DNA of 64,000 nucleotides, taken from the NCBI RefSeq assembly GCF_000307105.1, contig NC_018645.1, positions 4,908,001-4,972,000 on the forward strand, given 5' to 3'. The notes under the pieces were generated by a model that did no database searches, had not been told where the DNA came from, and saw only the letters and a list, made by a program, of their open reading frames with translations. Shown in pieces: positions 45,413-54,624 of the stretch; within the stretch, counting starts at the first letter, position 1, and each line of letters starts with the position of its first letter. Made by a program: the position numbers and the translations under genes. This stretch comes from Desulfobacula toluolica Tol2. Its GTDB lineage: Bacteria; Desulfobacterota; Desulfobacteria; Desulfobacterales; Desulfobacteraceae.

Positions 45413-48400
45413 GGGAATCTCCTTCTTGAAACAGCTCATTTTCTTGTAACAGTTCGCCTTTTTTTAACAATTCGTCTTTTTGGAATAATATATCCAGGAT
45501 GGTGATCAGCTTTTTTGAGGGTTTGTCAGCATACAGGCCCTGGCCGGAAGCCGTAACCCCCCGCAAAAAAAGATAGACCACCCCGCCCACGTCACGGTCA
45601 TAGTCATAATTGTTCAGCCTTGCCTTGAGAAGGCGGTGCAGGGCCAGGGTATACAGCACATATTGAAGATCATATCGATGTTCCAGCATGGCATGTGCCA
45701 TGGCCTCTGTTCCATAAGCGTCCTGGGTTTCGCCCAGGTGGTTGGACTTGTAATCCAGTACAAAATAGCGCCCCTGAAAACAGAAAACAAGATCAATAAA
45801 TCCCTTGAGCATGCCGTTGACAAGATTCTCCTGCAACAGGGGCCTCACCCTTCCCTGCAGAATATTGTTTGTAACCAGGCTGTCCAGCACACACACATCC
45901 ACATCATGAGCTGCAAACATGAACTCCATCTCGGCTCTGCAATTGTTCAAGACAAGGTCTGACAGCCGCATGGGACTGTCCGGCAGGGGCAGCACCACGG
46001 TGACAAATTCCATGAGCCAGTCGGTCAGAACTTCTGCCCAGCCGTCCCATCCCCGCCGCGCACAAAGCATTGCAATCCGCTTGAGGATGACTGTCCGATC
46101 CTGTGCGACCCTGTCAAATCCATGGGTTGCAGCCCATTCCAAAATATCGTGAAGAAACGTTCCCGGCTCAGGGCCTCTTGGAAAACAATGGATGGAGCGG
46201 GCATCAGCCATGATCCGGGGTGCAAGATTTATTTGTGTTTCTCCTTCCAGAAGCTGATCCTGGGCCGCACTGTCCGGGGAATCAATTTCTTCATTTGCCT
46301 GATTTGCCTGATTTGCCTGATTTGCCTCGTTTACCTCATTTAAATAGTCGGCAAAATGTTTTTCCTGTCGGGGCATGGCAGCACCGGACAAGATTCCAGA
46401 ATAACTTGTAATTCGCCAATTACGGGGAATGATACCTTCAAAAACAGCTGCCTGGGACAGGTCGGGTGGTTCCGGGCCGGGCTGAAAAACATTTAGGGAA
46501 GGCACAGGCAGCGGTTCAATAGTCATGTCAAGACAATCCGCCTTGAAATCAGTCAGGATTGAAGAAAGTTCGGCTGTCTGAACCATCCTGCCCCCGGAAA
46601 GCAGGTATCCCATGCCCGACTGGTGAAGGGTTGTGGTCTCCCCGGATTTTTTGGTTGTTTTTCCCATCACCCCAATGCCCAGCCAGCAGGCAAAGCAGGA
46701 TCGGGTCAGGGCAACATAAAGCATGCGAAGATCCTCTGCCAGCCTTTCCTTATCTGCCAGTTCAAGTTCTTCTTCTCCCGGATTCACCTCCAGCCGGAAA
46801 TTGCCTTTGTCATCATGGATCTTAACCATGGGCGTGTTGCGGGCTGTAAGGTTGCGGAAGCTGCAAATAAAAGGCAAAAACACCAGAGGGTACTCAAGAC
46901 CCTTTGATTTGTGTATGGTCACCACCCTTACCAGGTCCCGGTCGCTTTCAAGGCGCAGAATTTCATCGTCAACACCGCCTGCAGACTGCTCAATCTGCCC
47001 TGCCAGCCACCGGATCAGTGCCTGCTCTCCGTCCAGGGTTGCGGCCGCTGTCTGGAGCAGTTCGGCAAGATGCAGCAGATTAGTCAGTTGCCGTTCTCCT
47101 GAGGGTGTTGACAAAAGGCGGGCCCCCACATTGAATTCAAGAAGCAGGGCGCGTACCATTGGCAGCACTCCCTGGTTGCGCCAGATTTTCTGAAATAGCT
47201 TAAACCGTACAAGTTCGGCTTCCCAGGCAATTTCATCGCGGTTTAATTTGTCCAGCAGTTTAAGAGGCAGATCCAGAACAGGTGTTGCCAGGGCAGTTCT
47301 CAACATCCGCTCGTTGGAAGGCTCCATGCAGGCCTGGAGAAGATACAGCAGACAAACAGCCTCCTGAGTGTCAAACACGGATTCCCTATCCGAAAGATAG
47401 ACCGATCTGACCCGCCTTTTTTCAAGGGCAGCGCGAACAGCACGGGCTTCCATGCCGTCTCTTACAAGAACAGCCATGTCCGAGGGGCAAAGAGGTGTGA
47501 TCCGCCCATCTTCTGTTTGAAACCCTGCGCGGCAGGGAGTCTGTCCCCCCAGATTCAACAGCCGGACGATCCTGCCTGCCGCAGCATCTGCCATCCGTGT
47601 AAGATAGCCGTCAGGGCCGGTCTTGACAACGGGCCCTTCCTGGTCCATCTGCCACAGGGTCACAGGAGTGGCCTCTTTTCCATCCACCATCAACTGCTCG
47701 GATCTTCCACGGGCAAGTACCGGTTCAAACAAGATTTCATCTTTAAATAAAAACGCTCCGTCGGGAAACCCGGAAGCTTGGCCAAACATCCGGTTAACGG
47801 CATTCACCATGCCTTTTGTGGACCGGTAATTTTTCTCCAGGGTGTAGTGACGCCCCCGTGTGTCTTTTCTGGCCGCAAGATATGTGTGAATGTCGGCTCC
47901 CCTGAAGGCATAGATCGCCTGTTTGGGGTCTCCGATCATAAACAGGCCTGCCTGTTCCTGTTCCAGATAGATGGTGCCAAAAGAGTCATATTGCACAGGA
48001 TCAGTGTCCTGGAACTCGTCGATCATGGCCACGGGAAACTGGCAACGGATTACTTCGGCCAGATGGCTGTCCGGCCTGGACAAAGCCTGCGCCAGACGGC
48101 TTAAAAGATCGTTGAACCCCATTCTGGAAAGCCTGGTTTTTGCCGCTGTGATACGATTGTTGATCCGGACTGCGGCATGAGACACAAGAGCTTGTTTGAC
48201 ATCAAGAGAATCAATACGTTCATTCATTTGATCAAGAGCGTCATAAGCAGGGTGCATGGGAGGACTCTTTTTTTTTGACACCCCGTTGGCAAGGCCCTGC
48301 GCTGAAAATTTTTCCAGGGCCTGATCGTCCGGCAACGGGCCGCCTTTGTTGACCCACAGATCCATCTGGGTTATCCAGCCTGTCAGTGATGCTTTTCTGT

Positions 48401-49163
48401 ACTTGTTGTTGTTCAGGGTTTTGTCTGTCTGGGCCTTGCGCACCCGGTCAACAGCTTCTTCAAAGTCTGACGCCCATATAATGCGGGCATCTTCAATTGA
48501 TTGCCTGCGGTTTTCCAACACCTCAAACGGATCGGCATTGACTTGTATTCCTGCATTGATAATGGGTGAAACCTGTTTCAACAGGGCCTGGGGGGTGGTG
48601 ATTGCAGCAACAGCCTTTAACAATGCCACTGTCTCCACACTTTGGGGATAAAAGCTTTCACGCCAGAAATCGCAGGCTGCCTCCTCCATCAAATCCTGGT
48701 CGCTGGGTGCAAGCTCCAAATCAAAAAGCGAGAGACTGTCAAAAGCGTGCTGGCGAAGCATGCGCCTACACCAGGCATGAATGGTATGGATGGCTGATTC
48801 ATCCATCCATAAAGCGGCCTGGTCAAGCAGACGTGCCTTGCCCGGCAGGTGGTCGGGATCGTATTCGGCTTTAAGATTTTCCAGGAATTCATCTCCATCA
48901 CCCTGCCCCCGGAAAAAAGCCGCAGCCTCGGTAAGGCGATTTCTGATCCTCTCTCTGAGTTCTTCAGTTGCTGCATTGGTAAAAGTGACCACCAGTATTT
49001 CCGGCGGAATCAAGGGGCGAAAAAAACCGTTCTCTTTGCCGTGCCCCAGAACAAGACGCAGGTAAAGAGCCGCAATGGTGTAAGTCTTGCCCGTTCCAGC
49101 ACTGGCCTCAATGAGCCGGGTGCCGTGAAGGGGAAAGGTCAGGGGATTTAATTTTTCCGGCAT
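45396..49163 (-). CDS. recB: Exonuclease V subunit RecB
   Basis: 1255 residues. The start is taken at 49163 because AAGGAGG lies eight bases upstream; an ATG at 49169 overlaps the recC stop. Walker A is EASAGTGKTYT with Lys26, the helicase motif MIDEFQDTDPVQY lies near 385, and the C-terminal nuclease motif (IDLVFCFQGRYFVLDYKSNH) lies near 1135. It is the 3'-5' helicase and nuclease of RecBCD. A low-complexity Asn-Gln-Ala repeat (near residue 948) sits in the linker before the nuclease domain. Confidence 0.93.
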   Translation of the reverse strand: MPEKLNPLTFPLHGTRLIEASAGTGKTYTIAALYLRLVLGHGKENGFFRPLIPPEILVVTFTNAATEELRERIRNRLTEAAAFFRGQGDGDEFLENLKAEYDPDHLPGKARLLDQAALWMDESAIHTIHAWCRRMLRQHAFDSLSLFDLELAPSDQDLMEEAACDFWRESFYPQSVETVALLKAVAAITTPQALLKQVSPIINAGIQVNADPFEVLENRRQSIEDARIIWASDFEEAVDRVRKAQTDKTLNNNKYRKASLTGWITQMDLWVNKGGPLPDDQALEKFSAQGLANGVSKKKSPPMHPAYDALDQMNERIDSLDVKQALVSHAAVRINNRITAAKTRLSRMGFNDLLSRLAQALSRPDSHLAEVIRCQFPVAMIDEFQDTDPVQYDSFGTIYLEQEQAGLFMIGDPKQAIYAFRGADIHTYLAARKDTRGRHYTLEKNYRSTKGMVNAVNRMFGQASGFPDGAFLFKDEILFEPVLARGRSEQLMVDGKEATPVTLWQMDQEGPVVKTGPDGYLTRMADAAAGRIVRLLNLGGQTPCRAGFQTEDGRITPLCPSDMAVLVRDGMEARAVRAALEKRRVRSVYLSDRESVFDTQEAVCLLYLLQACMEPSNERMLRTALATPVLDLPLKLLDKLNRDEIAWEAELVRFKLFQKIWRNQGVLPMVRALLLEFNVGARLLSTPSGERQLTNLLHLAELLQTAAATLDGEQALIRWLAGQIEQSAGGVDDEILRLESDRDLVRVVTIHKSKGLEYPLVFLPFICSFRNLTARNTPMVKIHDDKGNFRLEVNPGEEELELADKERLAEDLRMLYVALTRSCFACWLGIGVMGKTTKKSGETTTLHQSGMGYLLSGGRMVQTAELSSILTDFKADCLDMTIEPLPVPSLNVFQPGPEPPDLSQAAVFEGIIPRNWRITSYSGILSGAAMPRQEKHFADYLNEVNEANQANQANQANEEIDSPDSAAQDQLLEGETQINLAPRIMADARSIHCFPRGPEPGTFLHDILEWAATHGFDRVAQDRTVILKRIAMLCARRGWDGWAEVLTDWLMEFVTVVLPLPDSPMRLSDLVLNNCRAEMEFMFAAHDVDVCVLDSLVTNNILQGRVRPLLQENLVNGMLKGFIDLVFCFQGRYFVLDYKSNHLGETQDAYGTEAMAHAMLEHRYDLQYVLYTLALHRLLKARLNNYDYDRDVGGVVYLFLRGVTASGQGLYADKPSKKLITILDILFQKDELLKKGELLQENELFQEGDSHDTDC
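46293..46328 (-). repeat. 9-bp tandem repeat inside recB
   Basis: Four units of ATTTGCCTG (the last with C), read on the minus strand as Gln-Ala-Asn triplets in the RecB linker. The units keep frame, so copy-number change would alter only linker length. Confidence 0.8.
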
Positions 49164-49165
49164 AA

Positions 49166-52100
49166 TCATGCCTCCTTTCTAACGGCATTGACCAAAGGTT
49201 TATAAAGAGTTTGACAAAGCCGTTCAAAGCTGTTGTCCCGGGCCTGCCACAGTGCGTCAAAATCAGGAAAGGCTCGTTGAAGGTAAGGATCATAGCCAAG
49301 CTCTCCTTGTGATTGGAAGCCGTCTCCTTCATAAGTTTTTAATGCCTTGCTCTTTGCTGTTTGAGCATCTTTTGTCATCAGAGCGTCAACATAGGCAATT
49401 CCCGTCCTGGCCGTCACGGCAAGCGGGCGAGTAAGCCCTGTCCAAAACTGTTCAATAAGGGTCATGAGAATTTCCATGGCTTTTGCAGGCTCAAGGGGAT
49501 CAAGGCTTGCAATCCCGTCCGGGGCAACAAGGAAACTGGCAAGATTTATGCCCTGGGCGCAGCCTGAAACATGCCGTATCCAGAGGGGAATCAGGCAGTA
49601 AATCCGCAAAACATTTCCCTTTTTGTCCAGAATGGATTTGGGATAAAATTCCCACCGCCCGAAACGTGGCAAAGCGTCCGGGGAATCTGTTTGATAAAGC
49701 CGATCCAGCCAGTCGTCCAGAGCAGTTAACAAAGACCGTTCAGGATCAAGGGGAATCGATATTTCCATGGGGTCACACTTTAGCGGCCACTTGGACAAGA
49801 GGGTCTGGTGGTGCTTGAGCATTAGCATAACCGGTTCTGAAAGCTGTTGTGCAGCCAGCAGGCCGAATCCCGCCATGGGCAGTTCTCCTGTGCGGGTCAG
49901 ACGCTCGGCTTCTTTTAAAACAGCGGTTTGCATCTGTGCAGGATCTGCTGAAAGCCCTGCTTCCAGAAGCTGGTTGCCAAGCCCGAAAGGTGCAAGGGCG
50001 TCAAGGACAAAGGGCTCCTGGTCTTGACTGACAACACGGATTTGATCAAAGTATATGGAAAGGCTCTGGTTGAAAAAATATTTCACGGGATTTTTCACAA
50101 ACCTGATCAGCGAACCAAGGTTAAGAATTTCATCAAACAAGGTCTTCTCCAGGGAATCTTCAATGATCCCGGATTCCTTAACTTCAAGGGAACTTCGCCA
50201 CTCATGGGCATAGGTAAAAAGCCTGGGTTGCGTTTTGAGAAAATATGCACTGCCAAAAGGCTGAAGGGGATGAATACAGGTAAGCTGATCTATAAGTGTG
50301 TTTTTTTCATTGTCGTCATCCCCACAATCTTCAAGGCTCCAGCCTGCGCTTATATAGTCACGAAGCTGGCCCACCAGAACCGACGGCATGCGGGGGCTGT
50401 TATCCCGGACATCTCTTCCCACATAACTGATATAAAATTTTTCCCGGGCCGAGAGCAGGGCTTCCAGAAAAAGATAGCGGTCATCCTCCCGCCTGGACCT
50501 GTCTCCCGGTCGATAAAGACCTTTTTGGGCCATAAGGTCGAAATCAAGCGGCGGATGGCTCCTTGGAAATTCTTTGTCGTTCATTCCCAAAAGGCACACC
50601 ACCTTAAAGGGAATGGCACGCATGGGCATGAGGGTGCCGAAATTGACCATCCCGGCAAGAAACCGCTGGGATATACTGGATTGTATTATCATTCCAAGAA
50701 AAAAATCCCGTACAACGGCAAGGGTCAGCTCCCTGTCAAGTTCGGCCTGGGTACAGGCGTCGAGCCAGTTGTCCAGCACCTCGTCCAGGCGGTTGAGAAT
50801 CAGCCGGTCCCGGCTTTCTTCAGGCAGAAAACAGTTTTTTGCAAGAGATCGGATTCGCAAACACCATTGTTCAGGAGACCCCGGCCTGCTCAATATTTTC
50901 CATAGGCTTTCCATCTGCTCGATCACGGCTGCCAGGGGGCCGATCAGGGCGGCTTCAAGCCCCCCCACTTCATCATAGGGTTCAATACCGTTCCATTCCT
51001 GGGCCTTACCCACGGCATAGCCCAGCAGCATTCTTTTCAGGCCAAACTCCCAGGTATTCTGTTCAAGACCGGGCGGCAGCCCAAAACCGGTGCGCTGATC
51101 CGGGTTCAATCCCCAGCTTATGCCTGCGCCCTTGATCCATTGGTGAAGCTTTGGCAGGTCGGCTTCTTTAACACCGAACCTGTTTCGAAAGGCCGGAACT
51201 TCCAGCAGGTCCATGATGTCGCTGACAGCCATGCGCGAATCGGGCAGGTGCAGAAGTTTTTCAAGGGCCTTGAGCAAAGGAACGCTTTCCCTGCCGGGTT
51301 TGTCTGCAATGGTAAAGGGAATAAACCGTGAATCATGAAACGCAAGGTTGCCGAACACAGCTTCGATATGAGGTGCATAGGCCTCGATATCCGGAGTCAT
51401 CACAATGACATCCCTGGGATTTAAGCATTCAATGGTTTCAAAACAATGAAGAAGCTGGTCCTGAAGGATCTCCACCTCCCGCTGGCGGCTGTGGGCCAGC
51501 TGGAAACTTATGGACAGATCATCTTCTGTCACCTGTTGTTTGTCTTCTTTTTCACCGGGCAAAGGAACAAGGTCGAGGATCGCCTGCTGAACCTGTTGCA
51601 GCAGACTGCCGTTTGTGCCCTGCGCAATAAAATCATCAAACAGGTCTATCTGGGCAAACTGCTGTTGATAGGTATCAGGCTCGTCATATCCGTAAAGAAG
51701 GCCGATGTAATCCCTGCCCTGTTTGCCCCATGCCGCAAGCAGCGGGTTGGCGTGCTGGTGCAGCAGTTCCGGATCAAGAGGGTCCGGCATGGAATCCTTG
51801 CTGCGATGACGGGCATGTTCGATGCGCAACAGGTCACGGTCTTCAATGATATCTGCCCAGAAGTGGCGGCAGGGATTGTGTACAAACAGCAGCACCTGGC
51901 AAAGGCGGGACACGGCATGCAGGGTTTCCAGCACCTGTTGGGGCAACGATGAGATCCCAAATACCATTACCCGGGGCGGCAGGGTATCGGGCCGGTGATC
52001 CATTTGGGCAATCTGCCTGAGAAACCGCTGGTGAAGGTCTGCACGACCGATCTCCTGAAATTGTGTTGGAATATCGTTTTTCAGCCTGCGCCACAATTGG

Positions 52101-52672
52101 GCCTGCCATTTGTGTTCCAGGGGCAATTCAACGGGTTCACCCCTGCCGGTTTTGAGCCGATCTTTGCCTTTTGACCAGTCTTCTAACCAGTCGGCCCGGT
52201 AGACCTGATACTGATCATAGAGGTCTGCCAGGTGACAGGCCAGCTGGTATTGCTTGCGCTGGTCCTCATCGTGTTCAAGGAACCGGTTCAGGGGTAGAAA
52301 CGCCTCCTCCTCCGACAGCAGGGGCAAGAGCCTGAAAAACCGCCAAACCAGCCGATCCCTGTCATAGGGAGAGTCCACGGGGATACTGTCATTTCCCAGT
52401 ACGGAACGATAGGCGGTCCAGACGTAGCGTCCGGGCAGATGAACTTCAAGCCCGGCACTGATACCGCACCCGTCGTCATCAGCCAGGGCAAGCTTGAGCC
52501 ACTGGGCCATGCCGTTGCTCTGAACGATGAACTGCTCGGTTTCCAGCACCTTCAGGGGATGGGCCTTGATCCAGCCTGCAGCCACTTTTCTCAAGTCTTC
52601 CAGGTGGTTGGAATGGATAATGGAAAGGCCGGGGACAATTTCTTGTACGCTGTTGATCTTGTGGTTCTCCAT
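49166..52672 (-). CDS. recC: Exonuclease V subunit RecC, intact copy
   Basis: 1168 residues, full length for RecC. The N-terminus (GLSIIHSNHLEDL, FIVQSNGMAQWLKLAL) is the standard RecC start. The middle has the inactive helicase-like fold (FKVVCLLGMNDKEFPRS), and the C-terminal part has the inactive nuclease-like domain. RecC recognises Chi and holds RecB and RecD together. Its stop overlaps the recB start region. Its first 689 codons are inside the tandem duplication and are repeated at 54237-56318. Confidence 0.92.
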   Translation of the reverse strand: MENHKINSVQEIVPGLSIIHSNHLEDLRKVAAGWIKAHPLKVLETEQFIVQSNGMAQWLKLALADDDGCGISAGLEVHLPGRYVWTAYRSVLGNDSIPVDSPYDRDRLVWRFFRLLPLLSEEEAFLPLNRFLEHDEDQRKQYQLACHLADLYDQYQVYRADWLEDWSKGKDRLKTGRGEPVELPLEHKWQAQLWRRLKNDIPTQFQEIGRADLHQRFLRQIAQMDHRPDTLPPRVMVFGISSLPQQVLETLHAVSRLCQVLLFVHNPCRHFWADIIEDRDLLRIEHARHRSKDSMPDPLDPELLHQHANPLLAAWGKQGRDYIGLLYGYDEPDTYQQQFAQIDLFDDFIAQGTNGSLLQQVQQAILDLVPLPGEKEDKQQVTEDDLSISFQLAHSRQREVEILQDQLLHCFETIECLNPRDVIVMTPDIEAYAPHIEAVFGNLAFHDSRFIPFTIADKPGRESVPLLKALEKLLHLPDSRMAVSDIMDLLEVPAFRNRFGVKEADLPKLHQWIKGAGISWGLNPDQRTGFGLPPGLEQNTWEFGLKRMLLGYAVGKAQEWNGIEPYDEVGGLEAALIGPLAAVIEQMESLWKILSRPGSPEQWCLRIRSLAKNCFLPEESRDRLILNRLDEVLDNWLDACTQAELDRELTLAVVRDFFLGMIIQSSISQRFLAGMVNFGTLMPMRAIPFKVVCLLGMNDKEFPRSHPPLDFDLMAQKGLYRPGDRSRREDDRYLFLEALLSAREKFYISYVGRDVRDNSPRMPSVLVGQLRDYISAGWSLEDCGDDDNEKNTLIDQLTCIHPLQPFGSAYFLKTQPRLFTYAHEWRSSLEVKESGIIEDSLEKTLFDEILNLGSLIRFVKNPVKYFFNQSLSIYFDQIRVVSQDQEPFVLDALAPFGLGNQLLEAGLSADPAQMQTAVLKEAERLTRTGELPMAGFGLLAAQQLSEPVMLMLKHHQTLLSKWPLKCDPMEISIPLDPERSLLTALDDWLDRLYQTDSPDALPRFGRWEFYPKSILDKKGNVLRIYCLIPLWIRHVSGCAQGINLASFLVAPDGIASLDPLEPAKAMEILMTLIEQFWTGLTRPLAVTARTGIAYVDALMTKDAQTAKSKALKTYEGDGFQSQGELGYDPYLQRAFPDFDALWQARDNSFERLCQTLYKPLVNAVRKEA

Positions 52673-53169
52673 GGTTCGCTCCTGAACGGATTATGCCGGT
52701 TGAAGTTATGCTGAATCTCCCTGAAAGGAGCCATTACCAATATTCGCAATGCTTGTAAAGATTTTATATGAACGCAGTAGGTTCTGGGTGCTTTTGATCA
52801 GGAAGGGTTTCATCTTGCTTTTCCAATGCATTGCACAGATGAACCTGCCTGAATTCATGCAAGTTCATTACAGGGTTATTATCGGCAATTGCATTTTCAT
52901 ATGAAAGTCTTCAAAAATCCAAACAGTGACTTTCATGTTTTGTTGTGGGCAAACCAGGATGAAAGAACAGTTCTGCCCATGGCAGCTATATGAAAGCTCT
53001 TTTAACCTGTTGGAATCAGATCTTTTTTATTTTGCATAAATAAATTTATCTGTCATTGTGTTATTTTTTTGATATGATGGTCATGTAAAAATTCTAAAAA
53101 ATCGGTTTTGATGCATAAGTATGCAAATCTTTCTATCCTGACAATTTTTTATTTTAAGGAGAAAATAAA
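52673..53169. other. Intergenic region recC / Old Yellow Enzyme, copy 1
   Basis: 497 bp between divergent genes. It contains dispersed repeat copy D (52899-53022) and presumably both promoters. No open frame or further RNA structure is supported. The same region recurs at 56319-56815. Confidence 0.6.
52899..53022 (-). repeat. Dispersed intergenic repeat, copy D
   Basis: On the minus strand: a type 1 tail (CTGATTCCAACAGGTTA) ending CTTTCATATA, then the core GCCATGGGCAGAA ... GGTTTGCCCACAACAAAA, then a type 2 tail (ATGAAAGTC ... GACTTTCAT). It is the most complete copy. Confidence 0.72.
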
Positions 53170-54624
53170 ATGAAAACAAACAGCTTGTTTCAATCCATCT
53201 CTTTAGGAAAATTTGACTTGAAAAACAGAATAGTTATGGCACCCATGACACGAGGGCGTGCCGGGTCAAAGCGTATACCCAATGATCTGATGGCACAATA
53301 TTATCACCAGAGATCTTCTGCCGGGCTTCTGATAACCGAGGCAACCGTAGTGTCAGAGCAGGGTATCGGCTGGATTGATTCGCCGGGAATCTACACCAGA
53401 GAAATGGTCGAGGGCTGGCGGAAAGTCACGAAGAAAATTCAACCAACCGGTACGCCTATTTTTTTGCAGCTTTGGCATTGCGGCAGGGTTTCGCACAGTG
53501 ATTTTCATAATGGCAAACCTCCTGTTTCTGCTTCGGCAATCAAGCTCAACGGCGATTATATCCACACTCCTCTTGGCAAAAAATCTTACGAAACACCTCG
53601 GGCATTATCCGTGGATGAAATCAGAGCAACCATTAATGATTACCGCAAGGCAGCGGTGAATGCCAAAGAAGCCGGTTTTTCAGGGGTGGAAGTTCACGGA
53701 GCCAATGGGTATCTGGTAAATCAATTTCTTGATTCAAAAACCAATCACCGCGATGATCAATACGGGGGAAGCCTTGAAAATAGATTCCGTTTTTTTAAAG
53801 AAGTGCTGAAGGCTGTTCTGGAGGTCTGGCCTTCAAATCAGGTCGGTGCCCGTATCTCACCGAACGGTGTATTTAATGACATGGGCAGCGATGACTTCAG
53901 AGAAACTTACCTTTATGTGGTGGAAGAATTAAATAAATTTAATCTTGGCTATCTGCATATTATGGACGGCCTGGCCTTTGGTTTCCATGACAAAGGAGAA
54001 CCAATGACCCTGGCTGAATTCAGGCCGGTTTATCAAGGGATCATTATCGGCAATTGCGGTTATACCAAAAAATCTGCCCAAGAAAGAATAGACGAAGGCA
54101 ATGCGGATTTGATTGCCTTTGGCCGACCGTTTATCACAAACCCAGACCTGCCCGAACGGTTCAAGAATAACTGGCCGCTTTGTCCTGCCGAAGACATGAC
54201 GTTGTGGTATTCCCCGGGAGCCAAAGGGTATACGGATTATAGCATATTTAAAAAGGGAATGGCACGCATGGGCATGAGGGTGCCGAAATTGACCATCCCG
54301 GCAAGAAACCGCTGGGATATACTGGATTGTATTATCATTCCAAGAAAAAAATCCCGTACAACGGCAAGGGTCAGCTCCCTGTCAAGTTCGGCCTGGGTAC
54401 AGGCGTCGAGCCAGTTGTCCAGCACCTCGTCCAGGCGGTTGAGAATCAGCCGGTCCCGGCTTTCTTCAGGCAGAAAACAGTTTTTTGCAAGAGATCGGAT
54501 TCGCAAACACCATTGTTCAGGAGACCCCGGCCTGCTCAATATTTTCCATAGGCTTTCCATCTGCTCGATCACGGCTGCCAGGGGGCCGATCAGGGCGGCT
54601 TCAAGCCCCCCCACTTCATCATAG
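53170..54624 (+). CDS. Old Yellow Enzyme chimera: OYE fused to antisense recC sequence
   Basis: 484 residues. Residues 1-361 equal the intact Old Yellow Enzyme at 56816. After the duplication junction (54252-54254) the frame continues for about 120 codons through recC sequence read on the wrong strand, so the C-terminal part is rich in Arg and Ser and resembles no domain. Only the last three native residues are lost, and the flavin barrel could still fold. Motifs are as in the intact copy. The extension should not be read as a new domain. Confidence 0.85.
   Translation: MKTNSLFQSISLGKFDLKNRIVMAPMTRGRAGSKRIPNDLMAQYYHQRSSAGLLITEATVVSEQGIGWIDSPGIYTREMVEGWRKVTKKIQPTGTPIFLQLWHCGRVSHSDFHNGKPPVSASAIKLNGDYIHTPLGKKSYETPRALSVDEIRATINDYRKAAVNAKEAGFSGVEVHGANGYLVNQFLDSKTNHRDDQYGGSLENRFRFFKEVLKAVLEVWPSNQVGARISPNGVFNDMGSDDFRETYLYVVEELNKFNLGYLHIMDGLAFGFHDKGEPMTLAEFRPVYQGIIIGNCGYTKKSAQERIDEGNADLIAFGRPFITNPDLPERFKNNWPLCPAEDMTLWYSPGAKGYTDYSIFKKGMARMGMRVPKLTIPARNRWDILDCIIIPRKKSRTTARVSSLSSSAWVQASSQLSSTSSRRLRISRSRLSSGRKQFFARDRIRKHHCSGDPGLLNIFHRLSICSITAARGPIRAASSPPTSS

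Larger units (their letters stand above)
50606..54253. repeat. Tandem duplication, unit 1 (3,646-bp period)
   Basis: Carries the 5' part of recC, the intergenic region and most of the Old Yellow Enzyme gene. It matches 54252-57899 at a constant offset of 3,646 with no difference found in the stretches compared. The junction shares only AA. Confidence 0.95.

Noticed and set aside
46293-46328. Short repeats as a CRISPR array
   Set aside because: The units are 9 bp, contiguous, without spacers and inside a coding frame.
50024-50905. Long plus-strand open frame of 293 codons within recC
   Set aside because: It is antisense to well-conserved recC sequence in a G+C-rich gene, where long shadow frames are common. 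The same applies to other plus-strand frames over recB and recD.
54255-54624. C-terminal extension of the Old Yellow Enzyme as a new domain
   Set aside because: It is recC sequence read antisense across the duplication junction, identical to 50609-50978.
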